This document shows positions 22,416 through 33,070 of a DNA stretch of 64,000 bases, piece by piece; position 1 is the first letter of the stretch, and every line of letters starts with the position of its first letter. The stretch spans positions 23,282,207-23,346,206 of the forward strand of contig NC_086354.1 of the NCBI RefSeq assembly GCF_036324505.1, in the 5' to 3' direction. The stretch is from Eleginops maclovinus (Eukaryota; Chordata; Actinopteri; Perciformes; Eleginopidae). Below the pieces are notes generated by a model. It did no database searches, was not told where the DNA came from, and was given only the letters and a program-made list of their open reading frames with translations. The translations under genes were made by a program, and so were the position numbers.

Positions 22416-22930
22416 TGACTCACTTCTTCATGCGGCCCTCATCATCTTTTTTTTAAAATTCACGTTTTTTGTCTCAACCTTTTCTCACGTTTTTTCTTTT
22501 CAAACTTCTGAGTTGTTTTTCCAACTTTCGACTTTTAAAAATGTCTGATTATTTTTTGAAAATGATAAATGACTTCTTTCCTAAAAAATCTGATTTGTTG
22601 TGACTTTTAAAAATGCCCCGCTGTTTTCTCATTATTCTCACTCCTTTTTCATATGGCTCTAATCCTCTTCTTTTTTGTGGCCCTTTTTTTTCTTTCGCCA
22701 AATTTAGACTTTTTTGAATTTCTGCCCATTTCTTCAAAATTATCACTTTTTTTCCAAAAAGATCAGACAGTTTTTCAAATGTCAGATTTCTTTTCTAAAT
22801 GTTGACTTTTAAAAATGACAGATCATTTTTTTTCACATTTCTGGCTTTTTTTTGTCGAATTTAGACTTTTTAAAAAAGGTTCCACTATGTTCTCATTATT
22901 CTAACTGGGGGCCGACTATTTCTTAAAAAT
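22416..22930. repeat. T-rich degenerate repeat inserted within or fused to the MITE
   Basis: Recurrent words GACTTTTT, TCTGATT and CTCATTATTCTCACTCC with TCATATGGC, in a long T-rich run. The same words in the same style occur at 41790-42040. Within this copy the block looks internally duplicated (22400-22470 and 22620-22690). Confidence 0.6.
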
Positions 22931-23044
22931 GTGAATGTGTGGGAGAGAAACTCCCTTTGAAGGGAACACAGGGATTTTAGCCTTTGCAGACCAGTTGCAT
23001 GCACTAAAAGCTGTATAACACACCACAGAGTTCTCAACACTGAC
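22931..23044 (+). mobile_element. MITE copy C, right half
   Basis: GTGTGGGAGAGAAACTCCC, GGAACACAGGGATTTTAGCC and TTTGCAGACCAGTTGCATGC are the 3' landmarks of the family. They run straight into a linker and a SINE at 23085. Confidence 0.7.
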
Positions 23045-23084
23045 CATTGAGCTCCCACTCACTTTCTGATCGCTCGAGAGGCAG

Positions 23085-23330
23085 TAGCTCAGTCTGTAGG
23101 GACTTTGCTTCAAGATTGCTGGTTCAAGTCCCGGAATAAACCAAGCAAGGACTGTGGACTGGTACTTGGAGAGGTCCCAGCTCATCTTCTGGGCATTGAC
23201 GGGCCTTCCCACTGCTCCCCAGGCGGCTGTGTAATAGCTGCTCACTGCTCCTAGTTCCAGGATGGCAGAAATGCAGAGGTTGAATCGCACTGTGCTTTAT
23301 TTATGTGACAAATAAAGAGGGTTTTATTGC
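23085..23330 (+). mobile_element. tRNA-derived SINE
   Basis: The 5' head has RNA polymerase III promoter-like boxes: A box TAGCTCAGTCTGTAGG (~23090) and B box GGTTCAAGTCCC (~23122). The middle carries CACTGCTCCCC ... CTCACTGCTCCTAG ... AAATGCAGAG, shared with the SINE at 57.43-57.67 kb. It ends ACAAATAAAGAGGG. Head and 3' tail are both present, with internal divergence. Such elements move using LINE proteins. Confidence 0.75.
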
Positions 23331-23559
23331 AATCCTCCATTTCCATCTCCAGCTGTAACCCATCTTTTTGAACCCATTCCTCACTCAGTACTTTATCAAT
23401 GACAGCTCTATTGACCTTACCGACCCGAAGTAGCAGTTGTCCCGTCTCAACCAGAGCTCCAGTGGCTGCTTTGTGACCTTTTTGCCATTGCACTAATACT
23501 TTAATTAACAACCAGACCTTATGAGTAGATGGATTGGAGCCAAAGCTTGAAGAAACCAT
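23251..23559 (-). other. unidentified 102-codon open frame (overlaps SINE tail)
   Basis: Minus-strand frame with a coding-like middle (VWLLIKVLVQWQKGHKAAT, about residues 15-33) of mixed hydrophobic and charged residues. Its C-terminal ~15 residues are SINE sequence, so the full frame cannot be an old conserved gene. I recognise no family. It could be a decayed retroelement fragment or chance. Confidence 0.2.
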
Positions 23560-23861
23560 CGGAGATTTACCAGTTCAACACCAACCCTCCTTCTACTCTC
23601 CTCCAGTTTGGACAACCTCCAGTAATAGCCTATAAACTGGAAACAGATCTTTGGGGTTTAGGAAAACCAAAAATGCGGTCTCTAGAGCCAGCTCTTGCTC
23701 CATCCTCCACAGGGTTATATTTAGGGTCAAAAAAGACTGAAGACCTGGAAGTATCTAATGAAAATTGGACAGTTACTTATCAAGCAAACAAGTATTTGTT
23801 AATTGAAGATAACCATTCATGTATCTTCTATTTAGATCAGGAAAGCATGACGATAAGATAA
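23529..23861 (+). other. unidentified 110-codon open frame
   Basis: Plus-strand frame with ATG at 23529 and ordinary amino-acid composition, partly overlapping the opposite frame at 23251-23559. No domain, signal peptide or membrane segment was seen. It is followed by a LINE-tail-like fragment (GCAGACTGAAACCCCACC, ~23872), so it may be the remains of a mobile element. Not called as a gene. Confidence 0.2.
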
Positions 23862-24432
23862 CCTTTCGTAGCAGACTGAAACCCCACCTGTTTCCAATGC
23901 GGCCTCTTCTGAAGGTAGCACTTAGTAAGGGTTAGCTTAGTGGTTTGGCTAACTGAAAGCTAATGGACTTGCAGGATTCTCGCTTCTCAAGTTTGTATTT
24001 TGATGGGTAAAGTGTCCGTTAAATGAAATGTGCTGTAATCTCTTAGGAGTTTAGATTATCTGCAGCAGTACAACAGCTTAGAGGTGCATGGTTATTATGA
24101 GAGTTGTGCAGGAGAGCGCTTCATTGGACAGAAAGCAAGCAGAGCAGTGATGTATGTCACAGCCTCAGCCTGACCTCTCACTGCTGTGTCAACACTTCTC
24201 CCTGTCTGCAGAGTCGGAGCTGTTCAGATTTACACACAAACACTTGCAAAAATACAAATCTGTGTGCAAAGACAAGGAGAGGACTTTTGATGTACAACAT
24301 AGATTTTACGTTCATGGTTTTGTCAACAGGTTGGTTTACGATCAAGATCTTCTAGACACACTTCCACAAACATAACAACTCAATAGTGTTCACCTCACTT
24401 ATACGGAATAAAAGCAAGTATTTATGATGTGC
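23862..24432. other. non-coding; LINE-tail-like fragment at 23865-23925
   Basis: AGCAGACTGAAACCCCACCT followed by GTTTCCAATG matches the 'R-L-K-P-H-L-F' end of L2-type ORF2 in wording. The rest is unremarkable. Confidence 0.35.
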
Positions 24433-24486
24433 ACACGTGTGTTTAGATGGATGGATAGATAGATATAATTACTTTATTGATCCCAA
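24433..24486 (-). mobile_element. retroelement 3' tail fragment (TTTATTGATCCC)
   Basis: GGATGGATAGATAGATATAA then TTACTTTATTGATCCCAATG is the antisense of the common SINE/LINE tail GGGATCAATAAAGT. It runs straight into the tetranucleotide repeat. Confidence 0.5.

Positions 24487-24550
<64 letters not shown>
24487..24550 (+). repeat. (TGTC)n microsatellite, 16 units
   Basis: Sixteen pure tetranucleotide units, grown from the 3' tail of the adjoining retroelement fragment. Confidence 0.97.
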
Positions 24551-25109
24551 ATTTAAGGGTGTTTTTCTTTTTGGTCTTGGAAAAAGTCCAATAATATCAG
24601 TACTTGAGTTTATAAAATTGGCAAAGAAATGGAATAAATCTGAGTTACAAACTAAATATTTTAAAGAGTTCCCAAACCACACAACATTTTACAAAATGTG
24701 TTCCTGGAAACCATAACATGCATTCATTGAGTTTAATGTTCAAAAGGATGCAATTCTATAACTATTCATATTGAAGACGTATCAATGTCTTGCACACAAT
24801 CTCAGAAGGACTTGCCTTCTTTTGGAAACTATATTGATGAAGTGACTGCATGGTGTAATAGAAAAATGACCTCCTCTGTATAAGAATGACCTGTGTTAAT
24901 GACAAGTGTGTTCCACAGAGAAAGATTATATACATACTTGTAAAATCAATTGTTCTTCTAGGTGGGAAAGAAAGCCAAGATGTATGACATATGGCGAACC
25001 AATAAAAAAGCTAGTGTGGTGATGTTATGTAAATCATGCTCGGGCTTAAATGTGTTCATGAAGGCATCACGGAGGGTTAGGAACACAGAAAGAGACAGCA
25101 GTGTATTGA

Positions 25110-25114
<5 letters not shown>
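24551..25114. other. non-coding, nothing recognised
   Basis: No gene or repeat. Confidence 0.4.

Positions 25115-25154
<40 letters not shown>
25115..25154 (+). repeat. (AC)n microsatellite
   Basis: About 20 units. A (GT)n tract of opposite sense follows 44 bp later, so the pair can form an inverted repeat. Confidence 0.95.
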
Positions 25155-25159
<5 letters not shown>

Positions 25160-25194
25160 TAATTCCAGCAGACACTAAAGACATCCAGGAGCAG

Positions 25195-25197
<3 letters not shown>

Positions 25198-25228
<31 letters not shown>
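25198..25228 (+). repeat. (GT)n microsatellite
   Basis: About 15 units, paired in opposite sense with 25115-25154. Confidence 0.95.
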
Positions 25229-25230
<2 letters not shown>

Positions 25231-28173
25231 CTCTATAGGACTGTGTGATGAATAGCGTTTGGCTGGCACCCAGGCCAGACAGCCCGTATGTTCTCCGAAG
25301 CCAGCCAGACAATTGTTAACATACAGCCCACCTGAGACCCCGGCCTCTTAAATTAGAGTAATTTAGCCGAGTCGAGCCACCTTTCAAACAGAAGCTGACA
25401 GGTCCAGCACCAGGCCCACAGGCTTCTCTTCTTCTTTGTGTCCTCCTTCTTAACTTCTTTTTTAGGAAGTTCCTACTTAATTTATGTTTTGATTTATGTG
25501 GCATTTACGTAACATATTTTTCTCCTTTTTGGTTTTTATTTGTTTTCCTTCTCTGTCTCCTCACACACACACAAAGACAAGCTTTCCCAGTCTTGGCATG
25601 AGCCCCCGCAGTAAATATGTGCTGGAGGGAAATGTTGACAACCTGATGATGATTCCATATTTCCTCAGCAAACTTTACTACTCGTTATTTTTCCAAAATG
25701 TTGTCCCAGAAGCGGGAGAAGTTTGTTGACACTTCTCGGTCAAAATGATTGATGATGCTGCCTCGCTGGTTTGACACCATGACATCATCATGATACATTC
25801 ATGTCTACAGTACCATGTGCAGGTCATGTTTGAGTGCAATGGAGACGGTGTGTATGCACCTGTGTATGAGAGTCTGTAAGGTACCATACAGGGGCTTCAT
25901 GTTGCTCACTGATTCCTGTTTTGTTACAAACTAAAGAAAAGTGCTTTTGGTTATTGTTGTTTTTTTGGCAGATATCTTTTAAAGACTTATTTGTTTTGGG
26001 TAAAGACTGTAAGGTTTGCTCCAATAGTTGTTTTCTCTGATGACTCATACAGTTTTGAAACTCTGAAGGAAGTGGCAAATATTCTTTGAAGCAACCTGAC
26101 GTTATATGAGGGTGCCTGACATTGAAATGTTCATTAAAATTGACTGTAGATATTCCGTCTGACTCCTAGCTAAAGCTTTTAGCTCCATTTCATTAGCCAG
26201 TGAATTAACGTCGCCCATGATGAGAGACACAAGTTATACCTCATTTTATGCACTAATCTGGACCCAACTCTGCTCCTTCACTTCAGTTTATCCTGCATCC
26301 TCTGAGCATCCTCCATCTCCAGATTTTTGTGGGATAGTCTTTGATCCTACCAACATGCTAGCCGGCTTTAGCGTGATTAGCTAGAGCATGACGTCACTCA
26401 ATCACAAAAAGTTGCCTATTATCAAAACATGATTGCCTAACTAATTCAACAGTTCTATATTATACACTTCATAACCTATATTTCTAACTATGACTCTAAA
26501 AACAGCTTTATGTATTCTCATTGTTTCACCAAACGTTCTAAATGGTTTGTCCCCTGCCGCTCCCAACTTGCTAACAGAGTTCACTAGCAAGCGTCCCGAG
26601 TCCACCTCTGTTAGGCGGACCACAGTCGGGTTGTTTAGTTCACCTCAGAGGTCTCGGACTGAACTCACTCCAACCCAAATGAAACGCACCAAGGGGTTGA
26701 CCGCTCCAGGGTTCGATTCAACCGTACCTAACAAGGCTGGTGTGAACCTAAGTGTTGCAGGTGTACTGAGTGGTCCGGAAATGCTGCGTATATTTTGACA
26801 CAGGAAACGTATTCAGGCGCCATTTCTTGAAAACCAGATGTCATTATGTGCTGTTAACCAAAACACACAAAGCCATTAATACAGGTATTTGGATGCAGGT
26901 CCAATTGTAAACGCAGATGTGTCTGAATGAGTCGGGGATATTTAGCCGTTTTGTTGCACTTTAGTCAGATGTTCTGAACAGTTTATTCGTTAAAGTCCGT
27001 CTGAGAGTGATTTAACAATCTGACCTGATCGAGGGAAGAGGCTGAGAGCCAGCAGACAGAAGGACACGGTGTCTGCTGATGAAGAACACACTCTATCTGT
27101 CTGTGAAATGATTTATTATTGTTTCATGACAATGGGCTGAGATGACCCGTGCGAGCAATGTCACGTCGACTCTTTTCAGGAAACAGGATGTGAATAACTT
27201 GCAGGGGTTTCCATTTGTGATTTTGAGATGCTTTAAGTCTTAGTTCAGGAACAAAAGAGAAACACTTTGTACGGAGGGGTTGAGTGTCAGTGATGTTGTA
27301 AAGTAAACATCATCAGTCTAAAGGTTAGGGTTAATTGGGACAAGTGAAGGTAGATTCACATTTTTAGTCCCAAAAGATGGATATCATTAGGGTTGAAACA
27401 GTATTTTCTGAGCCTGCTTTATGTGCTAAGTGGTAGAGGATACGAAGGACGGTGTACTGCCGCCCTCTCATGGTCATCGGGTGGTAATGTGATTGGTAAT
27501 CCCTAATTGTTGCTTGCAGAAGGTGTTTGAGAAGCATTGCAGCTACTCAGTATTGTAAAAAACATGGCTCAAATTACAAAGCAGTTTTTGGACGAAGGAG
27601 ATTGATTTGATTAGCCTCGTTTCGGGTGAAAATGAAAAACATTGCACAGGTTAATTAAAACACATCATAGATAATCACAACAGTGTACATACACTTAAAC
27701 GTAAATCTTGCCCAGTACTTAAAACAATTCAGCCAGATGACTCACGTGTACTAAGTTTGGTGTCTAGACTCAGGCTTCATTTCTCCACAGATCTGTAAAG
27801 AAGTAAGCAAAGTTTTCCCATCGTTTTCCTTTTAAGTCAACTTATTGAACAAAGATGATTTTTTTTTACAAGGTATAACAATAAATAGTAAAGTTGTTTC
27901 AATGTTCAAAATGGGGCAAGAAGAAGCATAACAACATTTCTAGTCCTACCCCCTCAAGGAAACATTGCTAATCCAAAGTCGTACAAAGTTCAGTTCATAT
28001 CGTCAGTCGTTTAAAATAAAGTTAACCAAAAGATCGTCAAAGACAAAATAATCCGGAAATCATCGGCCCTGCTCATAACCATTTAAAGTTTGGTTTTCAA
28101 ATAAAGTTGCACAGTATTTCAGCTCATCATTACAGTTACACCTATTGTTGTTATGCAGCCAAGTTGGGAATAC
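25229..28173. other. non-coding; possible old repeat at 26580-26765
   Basis: No gene. 26580-26765 contains CTCTGTTAGGCGGACCACAG, GGTTCGATTCAACCG and CTAACAAGGCTGGTGTGAAC, wording I associate with dispersed fish repeats, though not firmly. The 102-codon frame at 26490-26798 covers it and is not supported. A CTCF-like motif is at 27459. Confidence 0.35.
27459..27472 (-). promoter_or_regulatory. CTCF-like motif
   Basis: The minus strand reads CCATGAGAGGGCGGCAG across 27457-27473, near the CTCF core. Motif match only. Confidence 0.35.
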
Positions 28174-28217
28174 ATATTGTCCTTCATGCACTTTATCCCG
28201 TGCATGAAGGACAATAT
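28174..28217. repeat. perfect 18-bp inverted repeat (hairpin) with 8-nt loop
   Basis: Left arm 28174-28191 (ATATTGTCCTTCATGCAC), loop TTTATCCC, right arm 28200-28217, complementary without mismatch. It ends 9 bp before an hAT element. No U-run makes it a typical terminator, and it is too short for a microRNA precursor. Confidence 0.9.
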
Positions 28218-28226
28218 GCTCTAGAG

Positions 28227-28769
28227 CAGGGGTGTCCAAACTTTTTTCACAGAGGGCCACATACAGAAAAATATACGGAGAGCTGGGCCACTTGTAGAGG
28301 TGAATGTTGCCTCATAAGTTAAGTTATAAGTTAGCAAAACAAATCAAATGTAGGTGAATAATGCGCGACACTTTCAAATGGTTTAAGGAAAGAACAGCCT
28401 ACATCCTGTCTGTCTTTAGGGTTCATTTATTCTGTTGGCAGCTCCTTCCTTAAAACAGAAGCCTCAGAGTGCTGATAATAAGAGTAAATATGAAGGTTAC
28501 ATTTAAAGCTGGTTATAGAAAGAAGTTATTGGCTTTTTTTTATCAACTAAGATTTGATAGAACATGTTCTAAATTCTAAATGACTGAATCTATTCTAAAT
28601 TGGGCTCACTAATATATTTGAACATATATATTTGAGAAGTACAATATAAGACCAGCAGAAGTTTAATCTGTGGGCCATATTGCATTATACTTTTAGAATG
28701 TGCTGAGGGCCGATTCAAAAAGGCCTGCGGGCCGCATTTAGCCCCCCGGCCGTAGTTTGGACACCCCTG
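28227..28769. mobile_element. non-autonomous hAT element, copy 1
   Basis: Terminal inverted repeats CAGGGGTGTCCAAACTTTT (left) and GTAGTTTGGACACCCCTG (right), with flanking 8-bp duplications CTCTAGAG (28219-28226) and CTCTACAG (28770-28777) differing at one base. The interior includes GAGGGCCACATACAG and, near the right end, GGCCTGCGGGCCGCATTTA. TIR start CAGGG and 8-bp duplication are hallmarks of hAT (Charlie-type) elements. No transposase frame, so it needs an enzyme in trans. Homologous to 50819-51328. Confidence 0.93.
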
Positions 28770-28777
28770 CTCTACAG

Positions 28778-29404
28778 GGTCTTCTCAAAAGCAGTTTCAA
28801 TAAGTCTTTGAAAAGGAGAGGGCTGTGGGTTCTCTCGAGTGACTAACAATAATACATATTGCTTTAGGACAGAACAAATATGTTATAATACTCTGATAGC
28901 TTGTGGGAAATTGGGTACCTGTTCTACAGTTTATAGTAGAACAATGAGGTACTTAAATCACACCTGGTAACAGAAAATACCCTTCAAATGACCCTATACC
29001 TTTGCTTTGTTTGATTCTTTATTGTGTCATAGAGGGACGATCATCTGTTCTGGTTTGCAGGAAAGTGCTGCTTCTTTTGGAGGTCAAAAGCCAAAATGAG
29101 TGGTTTGAAACGGCTGTTGTGCACCCTGAACATCTTCTGCTCCAGCAGGGGGCGCCACAGCCCAGCAGAAAGATCACTTCAGGCTCTCTTTAGATGAGCA
29201 GCAATGACTTTAACATGTGCACACTGCCTGCTGTGTGGACACCATGCCTGGGGCTTCTCAAATATGCTTCAAACCCAAAATACAGCAGTGAAAGTGTGCC
29301 ATATACATTTCATTATAATTGGGTATTAACAATCCCACTAAATAGTTCCATTGGACCACATTTGATCCCTTCATGGCTGAAATGCACGTGTAGCTCGGCT
29401 GCCT
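28778..29404. other. non-coding
   Basis: No gene. Contains the CTCF-like motif listed separately. Confidence 0.4.
29142..29158 (+). promoter_or_regulatory. CTCF-like motif (strong)
   Basis: CCAGCAGGGGGCGCCAC, essentially the vertebrate CTCF consensus core. The best of four such sites in the window. Confidence 0.6.
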
Positions 29405-29440
29405 ACACACACACACACACACACACACACCCACACACAT
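29405..29440 (+). repeat. (AC)n microsatellite
   Basis: Short AC tract with one CCC interruption. Confidence 0.9.
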
Positions 29441-29519
29441 ACAGGAGGCTGAAAGCTATTTTACGTAAGGAATTTTAAAAGCTTGCTTTCTGATGTGCGT
29501 CCTTCGCTGGATGTGAAGT

Positions 29520-30430
29520 TGCATCGTCGTTGTGTGAATCAGCTGTCAATATGTCTTTGAAATAAAGGCTGTAGTCGCTTTATTCATTCCTTTCAATTCA
29601 CTACATAAACTTGACTCTACTTCATTTCAGTCGACCCTGAGAGACGTCATGTAAAACAACGTTAACAAGTTCACAGCGACTCAAACACCGATGAAAATAC
29701 GTCTGCTTTTTTTCCCGGTGACTCTTTTATAAGTTCATAAAGGACGATGGAAATATGCAGATAGCAGTTTCCATAGCGAACACCACGGTTTCCACTGCCT
29801 CTCGCTCCAATATAATTTAATAGCCGTTGTGGTAATTGAGCCAGTCTGTTAGGGTGTTAATGTGCCTTAATTGCAGGGTTGACTCTTAGGGCCTTCTTTG
29901 TATGGCAAAGATGGGGGCGTGATATACAAATAACAACTCTGCGGGAATCAAAGGACACATTTTATTAAAATCATATCATTAATTTCATTATTCAGAGCAG
30001 ATTGAATTTGTATTCTGCTCCGGATCCCCGTTAGCGTGAAAAACAAAAGGATTTGGAGTTCCTTCCTCACATACAAGCTCAATCTAGTTTGTAATATCTT
30101 CCAGACAGGCTAAAGTGTGGAATAGATTTATGCCTCACAAAAGGCAGATAAAATCCTTATCTGTGATTAAAATTCACTCTTCTCTCATCGTTAATATGCT
30201 TATTAGATTCCCCCTCCCCCCTCCCTTTTCATTTGATGGAGAGATTATTACCGTTTGTGTAATGGCGGCATCGTGGCTCGTTCCAGTGAAGCGGCGCTCG
30301 TATCTGCGCGCCATCTCCTCTCAAAGACTCGAAGTTTAATCGTGGCCCGGCGGTTTACGATGCTTAAAAACTTTTATCACTGCTTTATGTGTCACAGAGA
30401 TCAAGAAAGGGGGAGTCGGGGCTTTTTGAA
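29520..30430. other. possible conserved non-coding cluster
   Basis: Non-repetitive DNA with AT-rich cores embedded in complex sequence, e.g. GTGGTAATTGAGCCAG and GCCTTAATTGCAGGG (29,828-29,877), TATCATTAATTTCATTATTC (~29974) and TGATTAAAATTCAC (~30163). Homeodomain/TAAT sites dominate. Short frames here (60-75 codons) lack coding features. Resembles developmental enhancers; conservation untested. Confidence 0.35.
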
Positions 30431-30889
30431 GGAACCGAATGGAGGAAAGACATACATTTGCGACCTTTAAAGGAAACACTTCATTGACCTATAAAGAAGT
30501 GAAAGATTTCTCCCAGCAAACTTCTGACAATCATTCTGACCGGGCCTTTCAGCTCTGACCTTTGCAACCTTTTTCTCCTCAAATTTTTTCAATGTGAGTC
30601 GAAGATCAGTTGGCCTTGAGGTTCAGAGTTGAGACTAAACTGTGACCTAAAGGTTACAGATTGAATCCAGACAAACAGTTGCTGCAACTTCTGGGGGGAT
30701 ATTTGGACTTCTAGAGTTTGGTTGTCCATAATTAAAGCTACAACCTCAACGTTTCTGTGTTTCATCAGAGTGAAGGAGCCGCAAAGCATTAGCTGTCAAG
30801 GCTGAGTTTGATTGGCAGAGAACCTTGTAAATGCAAACAGGTTAAAAAACACCAGACTATACAGTATATAGACCCTACATCCCATACAT
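30431..30889. other. non-coding, nothing recognised
   Basis: No gene or repeat. Confidence 0.4.
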
Positions 30890-31070
30890 AAGACAGGATG
30901 AGATATACTTTATTGATCCCAAATTGGGATTTTTTGCAGCAGCAGCAGCATAAAAACAAGGCGCTGCACATAAATAGAAAAAAATAATTCTAAAATGTAG
31001 AATCAAACTGCATTCGAGAGATAAATATTCAGTAAACACGACATAAAGCAGGCTATATCTAGGCCTACAC
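30890..31070 (-). mobile_element. retroelement 3' end (SINE/LINE tail), antisense
   Basis: GATATACTTTATTGATCCC followed by TTTTTTGCAGCAGCAGCAGC and GCTGCACATAAATAGAA is the antisense end of a widespread fish retroelement. A short related fragment is near 35600 (GATATACTTTACTGATTGG). Confidence 0.55.
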
Positions 31071-31784
31071 TTAGTGTGCAAGTATGTAGTCAAGTTAACC
31101 AAACAGCATGTCGATTTTCCCACTCTTGTTGGTCCCGTTTACTTATACGTTTCCTCTATCTGGGACTGTACTCATTTTGATACCTTTTGTCCAAAGCAGC
31201 TACTCAACCAGCATCATTATTGCAAAGATCTGTGTAGGTGTGCATGGCATGTCATATCCTCTCAATAGGAGCAGAGCAATGCACATTAAGGTAAGACAGA
31301 AAAAGTGACATTAGCTGTTTCCCTTTTTTAATTCCTCTTGATGGACTACACATTTCTGTTTCTTTTTGTGACTGGAGTGTGATGCACACAGCTAGCAGCA
31401 AGCTAAAAACACTACTAATGAAGGTTTAAAGACCGAAATAGACCTTTTACAGGAAGCAGTGGTGGGAAATAGCATATTAGTGACGATGGTAGCTGAATTA
31501 AATACATCCAACAGCCAATAATCACATGCATTCATTAAATATTACCTAGAATGTTAATTGCAGCGAACAGCACCAGTTAGCTAGTATAGTGGCTAACCCT
31601 AACCCTAACTCTCAGAATCTCAGTAAACATGCAAATAACATGTCAACAACCAACCAACCAACCAACAACAGGAACCTGTACTGTAGAACTTCCGAGTTCC
31701 TACGGCACTCCCTCAACACACATTTTGGAGTAAGATACAGCACAACACACATTCAGACACTGGTGCTGTCAACTATGCCCCATT

Positions 31785-31820
<36 letters not shown>

Positions 31821-32559
31821 CTTAAGGTCAGTGCAAAAAAAATCATAACCCTAACTTGGAAAATCTTAGAATCTCAAGCAAATAACATGTAAACCATCAC
31901 ACGACTGCTTTAATATAAAGGAAGCACAGATAAAGCCACCACATTTGAGTGCATAAGTGTACTGATGTACATTCTAACAATGCAGATGTGACAGCAGCTG
32001 TTGCCACTAGCAACAAAATGTCCATCTGAAACCAAACGTTGGTGGCAGAAGTGAGGCTATCATTGTAATGCTAAGCACCCGGTTATTCCTCTGCTCAGTG
32101 CAATCCATAAACATCCAAACATCCCTCTGTGTGGCGACCAACAGCAGAACCATAAGCAGTGAAACAATGGGAGACTAATGAAGGAGTGAGAGGAGCAAAC
32201 AATACCTAGATGGAGGACAATAAAATAGATGGAGGACAATAAAAATATTTTCAAAAGGGAAACAACAAATGTAAAGACCTCCGTGAACCGGAGAGAGCAG
32301 ACGTTTAATGGAGGGGAAAAGCTGCAGTTATGCTTTATTTTACTGCTGCTAAACATCCATCTCCTGTCGTCCCATTGTTGTATTTCATACCTTATGGGTT
32401 TCTCACACGGTTAAAAGCAGAACACATTTCTGAGACTTCATATGTGTGTAGGGTTCTGAATAATATAGGCGAAAATAATCCAAGGAGCTTCTCGTAACAG
32501 CGTTTATTAATAAAATGAAGTCTACAAAGGAAACACAGCTGTCGTCCTTCCCCATGTCA
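31071..32559. other. non-coding with telomere-like and small duplicated motifs
   Basis: Includes CTAACCCTAACCCTAACTC at 31592-31610; a diverged local duplication of an AATCTCA...GCAAATAACATGT word (31616-31640 and 31870-31893); and a perfect 19-bp tandem duplication TAGATGGAGGACAATAAAA at 32207-32244. No gene. Confidence 0.5.
31787..31818 (+). repeat. (AC)n microsatellite
   Basis: About 16 units. Confidence 0.95.
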
Positions 32560-32639
32560 CTGATTCACAGTCCACATTGAAGCAGTTAATGTGTCTACAG
32601 AGCGGAGGAAAGGCCTCGATTTTCTGTTCACATCAAGCA

Positions 32640-32907
32640 TTTCTACTCTGTGCTTCTTCCGGTCTCGTCTTCTCTCATTGGTTGGCGGCCAGGGCCGGAT
32701 CCTATTGGCCCCTTGTTGTCACCTGGGCATTTACCCGTCTCTTCTATTACCTGACGTCAACGGAGGCGGGTCCAGGCGCATTCTCCTTCGACCTCTCATG
32801 ACGTCTCTATTCGCCTTATTCACCTGGCGGCCATTTTGAAAACTCGAACAACGTTGAGGGTACACAAACCCGGAAGTTCGACTTCGACAAATACGGTCAA
32901 TGCAGCA
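32640..32907 (+). promoter_or_regulatory. TATA-less promoter / 5' UTR of the gene starting at 32908
   Basis: Within 270 bp of the ATG lie two reverse CCAAT boxes (ATTGG at 32677 and 32704), a perfect CRE TGACGTCA at 32752-32759, a second near-CRE TGACGTCT at 32799, a YY1-type GCGGCCATTTTG at 32827-32838 and an ETS site CCGGAAGT at 32870-32877. This combination marks housekeeping-type vertebrate promoters; YY1 and ETS sites usually sit at or just after the start site. The region is CpG-containing and lacks a TATA box. Confidence 0.6.
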
Positions 32908-33070
32908 ATGGAGAGTGCCAAAGCAGTGTGGACGACCAATCTTTCAGGTCTGCCTGAAATAACCATCTATAATGCGGAGCAGTGGGCCATTACAGACAGC
33001 AACAACCCCCAGGCTGTGTTACTGAAGGGATACAGTAATTGGATTGAAGGTTATATCCACGACGTGGAAG
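32908..33070 (+). CDS. first coding exon of an unidentified cellular gene (54 codons + 1 nt)
   Basis: ATG at 32908 has a favourable context (G at -3, G at +4) and sits just behind the promoter-like cluster. It encodes MESAKAVWTTNLSGLPEITI, continues through an acidic/aromatic stretch, and ends GYSNWIEGYIHDVEG. The exon ends at 33070 with a strong donor (GAAG|GTAAGG), leaving phase 1. The open frame goes on 24 codons beyond the donor, as expected for intron read-through. The frame is also open upstream to a TTG at 32836, but no ATG lies there. From memory the 'LLKGYSNWIEGYIHDVE' segment recalls the N-terminal part of large fish SWIM zinc-finger proteins of unknown function; this is a weak resemblance, with no SWIM motif in view. 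No downstream exon was recognised, so the gene either has a long intron or extends past what I can read. Confidence 0.55.

Noticed and set aside
23085..23160. A functional tRNA gene
   Set aside because: A and B boxes are present, but the sequence continues as a SINE body and cannot fold as a tRNA with a proper acceptor stem as far as I can read.
28174..28217. MicroRNA precursor
   Set aside because: An 18-bp stem with 8-nt loop is too short for a Drosha substrate; the same applies to 33865-33904.
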